Source of the DNA: Eriocheir sinensis
Lineage: Eukaryota; Arthropoda; Malacostraca; Decapoda; Varunidae
Assembly: GCF_024679095.1 (NCBI RefSeq)
Contig: NW_026110518.1
Coordinates: 475,450-539,449, forward strand
Direction: 5' to 3'
Length of the DNA stretch: 64,000 nt
Part shown: positions 1 through 11,839 of the stretch, in pieces
Layout of the letters: every line of letters starts with the position of its first letter
Position numbering within the stretch: the first letter of the stretch is position 1
Notes under the pieces: generated by a model
What the model was told of the DNA's origin: nothing
The model's database searches: none
What the model saw: the letters and a program-made list of their open reading frames with translations, nothing else
Made by a program: the position numbers and the translations under genes

Positions 1-147
1 TCACCATAATATTAACGGAGTGATTTGAGTGCCACTTGTTTAAGCTTTTTATTCACAAATTATTAAACAATAATGCTCATATGGTATACGTAACAGCGGT
101 GGGTAGAAGTAGTCCCCCATGTCAAAGACAAAAACAACCATCAACTC

Positions 148-303
148 ATGTCAGATATAGTTAAGTTCATAATGTGCCATCCAGGAACTAATGCTTCCAC
201 TGAACGTGTCTTTTCTTTCATGAACAAGTTGTGGGCATCTGATAAAAACACAACTTCATATTGCAACGCTAATAGCATTACTGCTAAGAAAGATAAAGTT
301 TAA
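148..303 (+). pseudogene. hAT transposase C-terminal (dimerisation) fragment
   Basis: A 51-codon open stretch ends in TAA at 301-303. It contains CHPGTNASTERVFSFMNKLW, which matches the hAT-family C-terminal dimerisation motif (small residues, then SxERxFS, then a hydrophobic helix and W). In the family this segment lies at the extreme C-terminus and mediates transposase multimerisation. No BED finger or catalytic core is visible upstream within the window, so this is either the end of an element continuing to the left or a relic. The ATG at 148 is probably internal to the original protein and not the true start. The identification is from motif recognition; the short length limits confidence. 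Confidence 0.6.
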
Positions 304-970
304 ACAGAGTTGCATGGCCTTCTGCAGGTTGTTTCAATCAACCCTTTTCTCTTGTGCTGCCTCAATGCCTGATAAAAAGTAGGAGCTTTGCACGCTTTTT
401 AAGTTGACGAATAAGGAATTTGGCGCGGCCGTTTTGAATTGCCGAAATTAGCCGTCTCTGGAGAAGAGTAATTTATTTAATAGCTTGCATGCAGGAATTA
501 ATTTGTCTAACATGTTGGTATAATGACTCGCCGAGAATTATGAGATTTAATCTTATTGGGTGTATTCCATGATTGTTTCGAGACAAGCGAATACCATGAC
601 TCGAGTAGTGCATGTTATACTAGTGAAACCAATGCCAACGTTATCTTACCATTTGGGTAATAAGTCAAGTTTATAAATACATTATTAATCTATCATAAGG
701 GTTAGCTAAGTTTTACGTATCAGTCAGTGGGATTCACTCTGATATCCGAATCCTGAGTGACTCATCACCGCAAGGTGTTTATCATATTGTCTCCTAAAAG
801 GACGAAATTTTACCTCTTCACTTGTGTGTGAGGTGTTAAAGCATAATTTCATCACCCCAAACACTACAATATTATAGCTACATAGAACACAGATCAATTA
901 ACTTCGACTAAGACTCCACCTATGTGTTTCATGAAGCGTTACTGTGCCAGCTCAAATTCTACTGCTTCAT
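304..970. other. unassigned AT-rich DNA
   Basis: No coding segment, RNA gene or clear repeat is seen between the hAT fragment and the BEL/Pao gag. It may hold decayed 3' sequence of the BEL element (pol would be expected here on the minus strand), but no protease, reverse transcriptase or integrase motif could be read. Confidence 0.5.
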
Positions 971-2289
971 TTACGAGTCCCGCTCACTTGGTTCAGGTAA
1001 GTGAACCCACACCCAACACACGCAGTGATACCAACATAAGTAGCCTGTTCTCAATGGTTTCGTCCTTGGTGTCAGTTTGTATCGTGCTGAATGTGTAACG
1101 ATAGTTTTTTGAGTGTGTGTACACATGGACAAATCTCTAAGTCTTTCGACTTTATCTTCAAACTTAGGGAACTTATAACATTTTCCCAGAGAATGCCCTT
1201 TTTGCTCACAAAGCTTACAAATTGATATTTGAGGCTTATTAAAATACTCAAAATTATGCATTGTGCTCTTGCCTTCTTTATCATCTTTAACTTTACTTGG
1301 ACTTTCAGGTTTAGCACATTTGCTTGAAGGCTTAAAGTTAGGTTTATCAAAGGTCTTTCTCCTGACCGGTGCAGTGTTAATTAGAGTTTTCATTGCCTCG
1401 TTACTATTGGCAAAAATGTCAGTTAAGGAAGGATAATTGTTGGACAACCTATGAACCAACTCTTTCTTTAAAGCCACTGGTAGTTTGTTAAAAACAACGT
1501 GGCTAATCAATGAGTGTCCAGCAGTTTCTTCTGTTAGCAGGTCAACATCATGAGCCTTTAACTCATGTAAGACCTAATTTCATTTAAATATACTTTAACA
1601 AGTGTAATCAGAGTCAAATTCCTCAGACGGTGCTGCTTGTAAAATGTTCTGGTAAGTTTCATTTATGATGTATTTCACATTTAGAAACTCTTGTTTGAGC
1701 ATCTGGGTAGCCAAGTTGTAGTTGGCATCCGTGATGGTCAAGTGTTTAACAACGGATAGAGCATAATCTCTCAAGTACCTGTATTGGTATGATTGTTTTG
1801 CGGAGTCAGAGAAGTTTTTTTTCCTGGAACCGATAACAGTATTAAACTGTGTTAGGAAGGTACTGAAGGCAAATTTATCTTTCTCCTTTCCTGTAAAGGT
1901 TCCGCACTGTAAGGGAGGTGGGTTCTCTTTGACCATTCACGTAATATTGATCCAAGTCTGAGCTGATTCGCACAGAGTAATTTACTTGAGAATCCAGTTC
2001 ATCATAAAAGTATGTCTCATCATGAACACCCAAATCATGCAATTCCATTAGGTCATTAATTTCTTTGTCATAATTCTTGATTGATATTTTGTTTTTGCTC
2101 CGCTTCAATCTCCTTTTAACTGTTTTTGCAGAAAGAGGGGGTCAATTGTATAGCCTCATTCAACTCATTTAACTTACTGATGTTAACGGTGACCTTGCGT
2201 TTATGAACACTCTTCTGTCTACGCAATGAATTAATTAGTACTTTGGGATCAACCTCCTCACTCAGACTTTCCTTACTTGTTCCAGACAT
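971..2289 (-). pseudogene. BEL/Pao-type retrotransposon gag, frameshifted
   Basis: Three minus-strand reading frames join into one gag-like protein. The N-terminus (ATG at 2287-2289) starts MSGTSKESLSEE and has a basic LRRQKSVHKRKVT segment, as is usual for BEL/Pao gag. A stop near 2115 is followed in another frame by an acidic stretch (1875-2108) and then by a DUF1759-like segment (1595-1936, FTGKEKDKFAFSTFLTQFN). The C-terminal part (971-1510) carries a zinc knuckle, CKLCEQKGHSLGKC (C-x2-C-x4-H-x4-C), the nucleic-acid binding site of gag. At least two frame breaks and the lack of a following pol show a dead copy. The superfamily call rests on the DUF1759-like and N-terminal patterns. Confidence 0.7.
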
Positions 2290-3332
2290 AATTAAAAATA
2301 TGTAAAAGTATGCTTACCAATAAAATTTACTTAAAATTACCTACAATAATTCCTCTAATCATTCATTACGGAGTGTGTAACGAGCCTGCAGTCCCCCGGA
2401 CTCGAATACAACGACCCTGGTAACATTCAATTAAATGAGACCGAAGCCCCCGTACCGAATCCGAAGCACTATCCGTGGCCGAGAGCGGGCTTCGCTCCTT
2501 CCAGAATGGTAACTACCATTCCGGGATTGAGGTGCTTAATTAAAGCATCAATTCCCCCGGGTTGCTTAGGTAGCACTAGTAGTCCCCATCGTCCAATGTC
2601 AGAGTCATCCCGGCCGCCGCACGAGAACTTTCTCGAACGAGTGGCTGACTAAGCGAACCACTCACGTACCTCGTTTGCGCGGCTGACCTTAAGTATTTAC
2701 TTTAAACAAGGCGGCAATTAATTAAATGGAGGTGGCCTTTTGTGAGAAGTTAATTCAACAACTTGAGTTTAGTGGCAGCGAACGCCGATCGCCGGCGTGG
2801 TGGTGCCGGGCCGGTTTGCTTACACTTAAGTCTGATTTACTGCTCGGTAATTACCACTTTATTTACTCTGAAAAATGTTGCTAGTTTTATAGCAACGCGT
2901 TAGGACCGAACTCACACTTGGCCAACTTACCTCTAAGTTAATGCTCGATCTCCCCGCTAAGCACTCACTAACAGTTAACTACTACAATAGGGCCCCTGCA
3001 AAGAATTTAACCTGTGAATGACTTATATGAAGATGTTGAGGGGTTTCAGAGTAAGTAGTCCGAAACCAGTCGGCCCTGTGTGAGACCGATCCCTTGTAGA
3101 AATAGGTTGTAGTTATGACCGAGGTACTGCGACACGGGACTTGGGAGGTCTTAACTGACTGTCGGGCACTGAGCAACTATGTTCGCCACGAAAGAGGGCG
3201 GGTACTGGTTGCCAACTCTTTATTACCGGAACGACCCCAGATTTTCTCGGTCGCGCTCGTTTTCTTTGTTAACAATACTTAGTTTTGCTAGCGAATTACG
3301 CTCACTTCCCAAACAACCCTTAATTCCTAACA
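2290..3332 (-). repeat. probable BEL/Pao 5' LTR and leader
   Basis: This interval lies just upstream (minus strand) of the gag start and has no coding potential. Its right edge at 3332 ends ...CCTAACA on the plus strand, which reads TGTTAGGAATTAAGGG on the element strand, a typical LTR start. Immediately to the right, LINE-A sequence begins abruptly (3333) in the middle of its RNase H region, so 3332/3333 is an insertion boundary. The LTR/leader junction and primer-binding site were not resolved. No matching 3' LTR is seen to the left. Confidence 0.5.
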
Positions 3333-4711
3333 AAGAATGACAGATAGTTCTACAGTAAGAGCTGAGTCTAGAGCAGGCAAAGTTACGGAAAGGAAAAAAA
3401 GTCTGGAAAGACAGCTCCAAATCCAACGCCAGCTGCGGATTTGGAGCCGTACCCGTATACTGGTACAACTGTGGAGTGACTAGCTGTGTGGGACAGGAAA
3501 AGCTGTCGAGCAGCTCCCCTTGAGATGCTCCCTTTGTTAAAGTTAAAGTGCCGACAGAAATGTGTATTTGAAAACTCCCACGGTGTGATGGGGGGTACCT
3601 GATATATTGCTATGGGGAAGTATGGTAGTGAGAGGTCCCCAGTGACATTCCGGACACGGAAACCAAAGGGACGAGGCAAGAGAAGTTTGTTTCTATATAA
3701 TGAATCTAGATTGGTGTTTAAGGCAATGGTGTATGCAGGGTTAGTAGGTTGGCGTTGCTGTACCAGTGTGAAATTAGAAGTCCATCTCTATGTAAGTCCT
3801 AAGGTGACACTTCCGCGTCAACTAGACGGCTTGATATGGGGGGTGATCTAAAGGCACCTGTTGTCAGTCAGACTGCAGCGTGATGGACTGCATCAAGAGT
3901 GCAGAGGCGGGCGGTTGTTGCCGATGTATAAACTTCGCAGCCGTAGGACAGTCTTGACCCGACGAGTGCCTGATAAAGGCGTAGGAGTACTGTGCGGTCA
4001 GCGACCCATGAAGTGCATGACAGAGCACGAAAGAGATCGAGCGATCTCATGCACTGTGTTTTTAAGGCTTCTAGGTGTGGAAGCCATGTGAGGCGCCTGT
4101 TGAAGACTTGTGTTCTTCAACAACGGGTGAACCGCACATGATGAGATCAGGGTCTGGATGATTGTCTCTGAGGCGACAAAATTGCATGGCAACCGACTTG
4201 GAAGGTGAAAATCGGAACCTTTGTTCCTCCGGCCATCTGGATGTCCTGTCGATGGCATGTTGCAGCCTTCGCTCTGCAGTGGACATCCGAGACGACGAGT
4301 ACCAGATTGCCAGGTCATCAACATAGAGGGAGGATGACACCCCTTCAGGGAGCGATGTTGTAATATCATTTATGGCTACGGCAAAGAGGGTGACACTCAG
4401 GACGCTTCCTTGGGTGACTCCTTCCTGCTGTTCATAGGATAATGAGTAGGACGTACCAACTCTGACGCGGAAGGTCCGTTCTCAAAGAAATCCTCTAATA
4501 AATTTTGTAAGGCGTCCACGGTGACTAATGTCATGGAACTGTTTTAGTATCCTATATCTCCATGTCGTGTCGTAAGCCTTCTTGAGTTCAAAGAAGATGC
4601 ACAGCATTTGTTGTCTGTTTGCAAGCGAGCGGCAGAAAGCTGACTCAAGACGTACAAGTGCGTTTAATATTGATCTCATCCTCCGAAACCCTGACTGGTA
4701 AGGAGACAGGT
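3333..4711 (-). pseudogene. LINE-A copy A1, 3' part: reverse transcriptase and RNase H relic
   Basis: Minus-strand fragments match copy A2 at 33.2-35 kb throughout. They include the start of the palm domain (4482-4679, KKAYDTTWRYRILK), a YVDD catalytic box with flanks (4071-4340, SSSLYVDDLAIW), a thumb/connector segment (3868-4050) and the linker before RNase H (3383-3679). Frame breaks separate these blocks. The RNase H end is lost at 3332 where the BEL element begins. The 5' side stops at 4711, and the same element resumes at about 7996, so LINE-B copy B1 is inserted here. RNase H-bearing LINEs belong to I-like groups; the precise clade is not determined. Confidence 0.8.
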
Positions 4712-7700
4712 GACCTTTTTTTTTTTTTTACAACAAAGGAGGCAGCTCAAGGGCACACACAAAAAGAAAACAATAATAAAAAAAAGCCCGCTACTCGCTG
4801 CTCCTAAAAAAGAAACAAAAGAGGTGGCCGAAAGGAAGATCAAATACGGGAGGAGAGGTGTCCTGATACCCTCCTCTTGAAAGAGTTCAAGTCGTAGGCA
4901 GGAGGAAATACAGATGAAGGAAGATTGTTCCAGAGTTTACCAGCGTGAGGGATGAAAGAGTGAAGATGCTGGTTAACTCTTGCATAAGGGGTTTGGACAG
5001 TATAGGGATGAGCATGAGTAGAAAGTCGAGTGCAGCGGGGCCGCGGGAGTGGGGGAGGCATGCAGTTAGCAAGTTCAGAAGAGCAGTCAGCGTGGAAATA
5101 TCGATAGAAGATCGAAAGAGAGGCAACATTGCGGCGGAATTTAAGAGGTAGAAGACTATCAGTATGAGGAGGAGAGCTGATGAGACGAAGAGCCTTAGCC
5201 CCCACTCTGTCCAGAAGAGCTGTGTGAGTGGAGCCCCCCCACACATGAGGCCCCTGTATATGGACAGCAACTGTGCAGGGGAGAAGAACTGGCGGAGACG
5301 GTACAGAACGCCCAGCCTCGAGGAAGCTGATTTAGTAAGAGATGAGATATGAAGTTTCCAGTTGAGATTTTGAGTTAAGGACAGACCGAGGATGTTTAGT
5401 GTTGAGGAAGGTGATAGCTGGGTGTTGTCAAAGAATAGGGGATAGTTGTTTGGAAGATTGTGTCGAGTGGATAGGTGGAGAAACTGTGTTTTTGAGGCGT
5501 TGAAGGACACCTGGTTCTTCTTGCCCCAATCGGAAATAATAGTAAGGTCTGAGGCTAAGCGTTCTGCAGCCTCCAGCCTTGAGTCGTTAAGTTCCTGAAG
5601 GGTGGGTCTTCTATTAAAAGAAGTTGAGTAATGCAGAGTGGAATCATCGGCGTAGGAATGGATAGGACAGTTCGTTTTGGAAAGAAGATCATCAATGAAC
5701 AACAGAAAAAGAGTGGGGGATAGGACAGAACCCTGTGGGACACCACTGTTAATAGATTTAGGGTAAGAACAGTGACCGTCTACCACGGCAGAAATAGAAC
5801 GGTCAGAAAGGAAACTGGAGATAAAGGTACAGAGAGAAGGATATAAACCGTAGGAGGGTAGTTTAGAAAGCAAAGATTTGTGCCAGACCCTTTCAAAAGC
5901 TTTTGATATGACCAGCGCAATAGCAAAAGTTTCACCGAAACGGCTAAGAGAGGATGACCAAGAGTCAGTTAAGAAGGCTAGGAGATCACCAGTAGAACGC
6001 CCCTTGCGGAACCCATATTGGCGATCAGATAGAAGGTCAGAAGTGGAAAGGTGCTTTTGAATCTTCCGGTTAAGGATTGATTCAAAAGCTTTAGATAGAC
6101 AAGAAAGTAAAGCTATAGGACGGTAGTTTGAGGGATTGGAGCGGTCACCCTTCTTAGGTACAGGCTGTATGAAGGCATACTTCCAGCAAGAAGGAAAGGT
6201 AGATGTTGACAGGCAGAGGCGAAAGAGTTTGACCAGGCAGGGTGACAGCACGGAGGCACAGTTTTTAAGGACAATAGGAGGCACTCCATCAGGTCCATAA
6301 GCCTTCTGAGGATTGAGGCCAGAGAGGGCATAGAAAACATCATTTTGAAGAGTCTTTATAACAGGCATAAAGGAGTCAGAGGGGGGATGAGTAAGAGGAA
6401 TATGCCCAGAATCGTCCAGAGTGGAGTTTTTAGAAAAAGTTTGAGAGAAGAGTTCAGCCTTAGAGATAGATGAGACGGCAGTGTTGCCGTCAGGACTGAG
6501 GAGTGGAGGGAAAGATGAAGAAGTGAAGTTGGAGGAGATGTTTTTGGCTAGATGCCAGAAGTCACGGGAAGAGTTAGAGAAAGCAAGGTTTTGACATTTT
6601 CTATTAATGAAAGAATTTTTGGTTGGTCGGAGAATAGATTTGGCACGATTTCGGGCAGAAATGTAAAGTTCATAATTAGCATTAGTTTGAAGGCTCTGGT
6701 ACCTTTTGTGAGCTACCTCTCTATCATTGCAGCACGAGAACAAGCGTGATTAAACCAAGGCTTTTTAGCGTGAGGAGTAGAGAAAGAACGAGGAATGTAT
6801 GCCTCCATTCCAGAGACAATCACCTCTGTGATGCGCTGAGCACACACAGAGGGGTCTCTATCCTGGAAGCAATAATCATTCCGCGGGAAATCGGAAAAGT
6901 ACATCCTCAGGTCGTCCCACCGAGCTGAAGCAAAATGCCAGAAGCATCGCCTCTTCGGTGGGTCCAGAGGGTGTACAGGTGCGATAGGACAGGATGCAGA
7001 AATAAGATTGTGATCGGAGGAGCCCAACGGAGAGAACAGTTTGACAGAATAAGCAGAAGGGTTTGAGGTAAGGAAGAGGTCTAGAATGTTGGGCCGATCT
7101 CCAAGACGGTCGGGAATACGTGTAGGGTGCCGGACCAACTGCTCTAGGTCGTTGAGGATAGCAAAGTTGTAGGCTTGCTCACCAGGATGGTCAGTGAAAG
7201 AGGATGAAAGCCAAAGCTGGTGGTGAACATTGAAATCTCCGAGGATGGAGATTTCAGCGAAGGGAAAGTGGGTCAAGATGTGCTCCACTTTATAATATTC
7301 TATAGTTGGTAGAGTTAGGTGAGAGATAAACAGCACATATGTATTTAGTAATAGAATGACAATGAAGTCTTAGCCAGATGGTGGAAAATTCAGAAGAGTC
7401 AAGGTCGTGGGCACGAGAGCAAGTGATGTCGTTGCGCACGTAGGCGCAACAACCAGCTTTGGATTGAAATTTAGGATAGAGATAGTAGGAGGGAACAGAG
7501 TAGAGATTGCTGTCAGTAGCCTCAGAAACCTGTGTTTCGGTAAGGAAGAGAAGGTGAGGCTTAGAGGAGGAGAGATGATGTTCCACAGAATGAAAATTAG
7601 AGCGAAGACCGCGAATGTTGCAGAAATTGAGAAGAAAGAGGTTCGCGGAGTTATCAAGACACCTCTCGGGTCGGCAGCCAGAAGGGGAGTCCTCCCTGGG

Positions 7701-7995
7701 GGAATTTGTGGTCCCCCCCCCCAGGCGGGGACTCCGAGGCTTGGTGTATGTGCGCCATTTTGAAATTTTAATTTTGGGAAAAGGTGTACATGTTGTGTGA
7801 ATGTAGTGTGGTGTGGATAAAGAGAGGATCTGTCTTTAGAGAGCATGCTGAACTACTCTCCGGTGTTGGTGAGGCAATAGGGAAACGGTTAGTGAGGACA
7901 TGGGAAGGGTCTTTGGAGGGCTTCAGCTCCCTTCTCACCTCCCATATATACCTCACCGGGAGTGGCTTGCGCCCGTTCGGTAGGTGTCTTCCTAC
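4712..7995 (-). mobile_element. LINE-B copy B1, nested in LINE-A copy A1
   Basis: The element is bounded on the left by a T-run (poly-A tail on the element strand, 4713-4725). The last segment before the tail contains the block with GCGGGCTTTTTT and GAGCTGCCTCC that also ends copies B2 to B5. On the right the LINE-A sequence resumes near 7996. Left of the insertion the host reads ...GGAGACAGGTGAC and right of it ...CTCCAGCTCTCAAGATGG, which are contiguous in copy A2 around 34965-34990. B1 is the most complete LINE-B in the window, with endonuclease, reverse transcriptase, 3' UTR and about 350 bp of 5' sequence. A target-site duplication was not resolved. Confidence 0.8.
4840..7640 (-). pseudogene. 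LINE-B B1 ORF2: APE endonuclease plus reverse transcriptase
   Basis: The endonuclease lies at 6713-7640: FLTETQ near the N-terminus, [12 protein letters not shown], and SSDHNLI near its end, the usual metal-binding and catalytic boxes of APE-type LINE nucleases. The reverse transcriptase follows (4887-6743) with YGPDGVPPIVLKN, SNYRPIALLSCLSKAFE, GVPQGSVLSPTLF and the catalytic YADD in HSYADDSTLHYS. The C-terminus (4840-5244) ends KLWNNLPSSVFPPAYDLN...SSRI, the LWNxLP box seen in CR1/Jockey-like LINEs. Frame breaks occur near 7300, 6720 and 5240 and one palm aspartate region reads VISKAF instead of DISKAF, so the copy is inactive. There is no RNase H domain. No ORF1 was found. Confidence 0.85.
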
Positions 7996-9460
7996 CTACT
8001 CCAGCTCTCAAGATGGTGTACTAGACGAAATTTTCCATCTTCTCCAAGAGTATGCATAGGCAGGATATTAGAGCAATGGGTCGGTAGGGTAAGGGCTGTA
8101 AACCATCCTTCCCAGGTTTACGAATGGGAAGGACAATGACTTTGCACCACCCACTTGGTATGATGCCTGTGTGACAAACTGAGTTGTATATGTATATTTG
8201 GAGCAGCAGGAGCGTGGTGGCAGGACTAAGGTGTCGGATCATGGCATATGGGATGTAATCAGAACCTGGCGAGGTGTCGTTGCAGAGGGAAAGAGGTGAT
8301 TGTAGTTACCGCATGGAGAAGGGAACGTTGTATATTACGGTGTTGAGGGATGAAAAGTCTGCCAGGCGTCTCTCCTGTTCTTCCATGTGACGGCGTACTT
8401 CAGGAGGTCTAGAGTCCCACTGAGACACAGCAACAAATGACGTCGGCGACTTCGGCGCTCATTGATATTATGTTATTGTTGATTTTAAGTGCAGGTGGTG
8501 GTCTTGATGCAAACTTTCCTGCTGTTTTTTGTACCCTCTTCCACACCTGTGTCATCTGCGTCTGTGAAATAAGTGAGGTTACATAAAAGGCAAATGAGGA
8601 TCGTCGTGCTTCTTTCGGTCTCCGGCGTGCTTCTGTCCGTGTTTTCTCGTAGGCGATATGGTTGAACTCTGTCCTATGCCTCTTGTAACGGCTGAAGGCC
8701 CGGCGACGGCAAGCCACTGTCTGCTTGCACTCGTTACACCACCATGGCACAGGACGGCGTAATAAATTTCCCGTTGTGTCTGGGATTGTAAGTTCTCCCG
8801 TCCGGTGAATATGTGCCATGAAAAGGGAACTGCATCCTCGGTTGTCTCAAAGTCAGCGACTGTTGTCTCTGTGTGAGTCATGGTTTGAAAAAGCTCCCAG
8901 TCCGCTCGCATTAATTCCCAACGCGTTAATCGAGGTGACGGTTGGAAGGTGGAATGGAGGATGGAGATGGTCGCTGCCATGTAGATCCTCTAATATATCC
9001 CACCTGAAGTCCAGATAAGCATCGGGGGAACGGAGCTATAGGTCAATAATTGAGTGAGTGTCAGTTTGCATATGGTAGTGTGTTTGATGACTGGTGTTCA
9101 GTATGCAGAGGTATAAGTCTTCGATTACAGGTGCAACAGTGGCTCCTATTGGGTTGTTGATGTTATCCTCCCATAGTGTATGTCGCCTGTTAAAATCCCC
9201 AACTATTAAGAAGGGTGAGGGCAACTGGCGTACCAGTGTCCGAAGGTCTTGCCGATTGATTGGTGTACTGGGTGGAAGATACAAAGTACACAGAGTGTAG
9301 GTGCGTGTTATATGAATTTGAGCAGCATCGGCCTGTAATGAAGTGTTAAGAGAGAGCGGAGTATGTGCCATGTTATTGGAGATGAAGAGAAAAGTACCTC
9401 TTCATTGAGCTTGTGTGGGATCTGCTGGCGAGTTTACGGTACTGCAATTGCGTGGAGGAG
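7996..9460 (-). pseudogene. LINE-A copy A1, 5' part of ORF2: endonuclease and start of RT
   Basis: Minus-strand blocks in order are endonuclease (9036-9371, with LIVGDFNRRHTLWEDN), its C-terminal half and linker (8579-8980), a basic linker (8409-8819, WWCNECKQTVACRRRAF) and the RT finger region (8021-8242, YRPIALISCLCILLEKM). All blocks match copy A2 at 35.0-36.3 kb and 43.86-44.03 kb. Several frameshifts and stops break the frame. The segment joins 3333-4711 once the B1 insertion is ignored. Uninterrupted sequence at 9205-9215 (AACTATTAAGAAGGG) provides the empty-site reference for the TTAA insertion in copy A2. Confidence 0.8.
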
Positions 9461-9898
9461 TATGGGCCTATGCTCCTAATATTGTCTCTTGGAGACATAG
9501 ACTCTATGGCTGGAAGTTATTATTTAGAGGCTGGAATTCTTTCCAGATTCTTCGCAACCCGTAGCAGTCCCACTGTTTGATTTTGAATTTTTTTTCCCAC
9601 CCCCCTCGGAGAGGGACCTCCCTGTTATAACACCATTTCTTCGTTGGAGAGTTGGTCCAGCTCTATTGTACGTTCTTTTTCGGCCCAATGGCAGTGTGAC
9701 TGGATGTGTGAATGCTTAATTATACCCCGGCCTTCTGCTCCTGCCGGTGGCTTTCTCACCCTGCCCCCCCCCCAACCTTCCGCCACCCCGACGAAACGGA
9801 AAGGAAGGGAGACACGGGTGGAGCCTCCGGCAGAGACTGTCAGTAAGCGTAGGACACGGTCGCTGGCAGAGCCGCACCGTGACCTTGGGCAGCAGCGG
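9461..9898 (-). other. LINE-A ORF1/ORF2 junction region
   Basis: This stretch shares blocks with copy A2 at 46.02-46.29 kb, including the segment around TTCTTTTTCGGC and CTGCTCCTGCCGGTG, so it belongs to LINE-A. It encodes the C-terminal tail of ORF1 and the start of ORF2 with several breaks; A1 carries about 100 extra bases relative to A2 near 9470-9640. No intact reading frame remains. Confidence 0.5.
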
Positions 9899-10944
9899 TC
9901 ACCGGCTGAGGGTCAGATGAATCCACTGGTGCAGGTGTAGCGGCTGCTGCCGGCACCCGGGATCCTTCCAGCGACCCCGAAGCGGGCGCTGGAGAAGGCA
10001 CTTTAGCAGGAGGAGTGTCCCCAAGGGACTCCTCACTGCTCGTGCGCTTCTGCTGATGGGGCTCGCTGCGGAAACAGAAGGCGTCTGGAGGGGTGAGGGA
10101 ACCTTTTCAGGCAAAATTGAGGTTGTGGGTGGAACAGACTTGGCAGTGGTAGTACGGTGATGGGCATGGGCATTACGGGCAGCGACATATGTCATTCCGG
10201 GGCTGGACACTTGTTGAGGGCAAAGGACACCCTTTCCTGGATGCGTTTATTTAGTACTTTCCTCTCAAATCGGAAGCGCTCACATTCTTTTGATGAGGCA
10301 GGATGAGGCTCACCACAGTGGTAACAGCGGACAGGGTCAGGGCAGTCGTTATCGTGGTTATCCATGCCACAAGATACACATAGTGTTGCAAGGCTATTTT
10401 TCAAGCGACGACAGGTCTGGGTTACGTGACCATACGCTTGAGAGTGAGAGCATCTTCTGGGGTTTGGGACACAGGGCTTTACACTAAGATTTAGCCACGC
10501 CAGCTTGACAGTCTTGGGCAGTACTAATCGGTTAAAGGTAATGAACAAGCTCCTGTCCACTTGTGGCATGATCTTGGGCTCACGGCCGTCAGCCTTGACA
10601 AGAGAAGGGTGTACTTGAAGTATATCCAGGCCGTTTATCGAGCAGCCATCCACAGACTTAACTACAAAGTACTTTTCATATGAAACAGGTTAATACATGC
10701 CAGGCATAACTTCTATTTAGGAGACTAGGGAGCCCCCAAGCTTACGTGAACCAATCCGTGGACATTTTGATCGCACGGACTTGTCTAGGGCAGACCCTCT
10801 AGTGGGTAACGGCCTCCCAGAGGCACCACCAGGAGCCGTGGAGGACTCAAAGGTGGTGATGAGAGAGGGCCGTGTAGAAGTATCCAGGGACAGGCGGACG
10901 CAAGGAAGAGAGACAGGCCGGGGCAGAGTGGTGATTGTACTCAC
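9899..10944 (-). pseudogene. LINE-A copy A1 ORF1: gag-like zinc-knuckle protein
   Basis: Three overlapping minus-strand frames make an ORF1. The N-terminal part (10717-10944) is Ser/Thr/Pro-rich. The central part (10192-10653) has knuckle-like motifs: a degenerate CSHSQAYGHVTQTC (second Cys replaced by Ser), CVSCGMDNHDNDC and CYHCGEPHPASSKEC. The C-terminal part (9899-10210) is rich in Pro, Ser and His. ORF1 proteins of this kind coat LINE RNA in ribonucleoprotein particles. Two frame breaks (about 10200 and 10680) make the copy non-functional. The related copy A2 retains only the part 3' of the knuckles (46331-46732). Confidence 0.75.
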
Positions 10945-11499
10945 ACACTATAGGTAACAATTCACTTCCCCACACCCCCACCCACCACGGAGCCCAGCAA
11001 GGGGAGGCTGGATGGGGCCAGGCAGCATCCAACAGCCTTAGGGGTAATGGGGAAATATACGCGGCCACTGCCAGGCATTAATAGCGGCCGCGGAACCGAT
11101 GCTCCGGCCGACATGACACTGACCTTTTGACCATAGCCGATCGATCCAGTGTGGCCACACTGAACCACCCGTCTTATCCCAACCTTAACACCAAAGAAGC
11201 GTGTTGCCCAATGAGGACAACTACACCCCGCCCCGCGGTGAGCTCACCTCCAAGATGAGAGGGCACGGCGAGTATACGGGACGCCACGCACGGCAAACAC
11301 GTGGGAGACATTAATATCCTTCCCCTAGGTCAGATAGTCAGATAATAGAGGGCACATTCGATCCAGTAGGTCTCCCCTACCGATGATGAAGGGGGAGCTC
11401 TTCGTTTACGAGGTCAATTAACCCCGAACCCAACCGAGGCAGGCAGGCTACCAGAGTAGGTGGCGCCCTTCACACCCACTCAAGCCCCGTCACCACGAC
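10945..11499 (-). other. probable LINE-A 5' region, GC-rich
   Basis: No reading frame with recognisable motifs. The sequence is contiguous with ORF1 of copy A1 and GC-rich, and is likely 5' UTR. It ends where a SINE-1 copy begins near 11500. No TSD was recognised, so the 5' limit of A1 is uncertain. Confidence 0.35.
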
Positions 11500-11786
11500 A
11501 AGGTGACTTTGACAGGGCCTGATGGTCGGTCCAACTCCGTCAGGGTGCAGGCAAGCGTTCATAGCGCCAGCACATCTATTCTTGTCTCATGATGCCCACA
11601 GGAGCTCATTCTTGATTTTTCTTGGACAGTTCCTGTAGAGTGCGGGTTGATAGGTGGTCCTCAGGACAGCATGTGGGTAGTCTTAGGCCACTCGGCGGTG
11701 ACTGAAAAATCCCAGGTGGAAGCGGCGGACTCGAACCAACATCATCCAGGACGCGGCACGTTAACCACTCAGCCACCGACTCCCCA
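11500..11786 (-). mobile_element. SINE-1 copy (tRNA-derived)
   Basis: The sequence aligns by eye to the SINE-1 copies at 24812-25175 (plus), 42864-43225 and 36719-37034. Shared blocks are the 3'-body phrase GCCTGATGGTCGGTCC, GGAGCTCATTCTTGAT, GGTTGATAGGTGGTCCT, AGGCCACTCGGCGGTGACTG and the terminal CACTCAGCCACCG, which is the reverse complement of the tRNA-like A box. The poly-A end is degraded on the left. Confidence 0.7.
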
Positions 11787-11839
11787 TATTATTACTGTTA
11801 TCATTGTCATTTTCACTATTATTTCTTATAATAATGCTT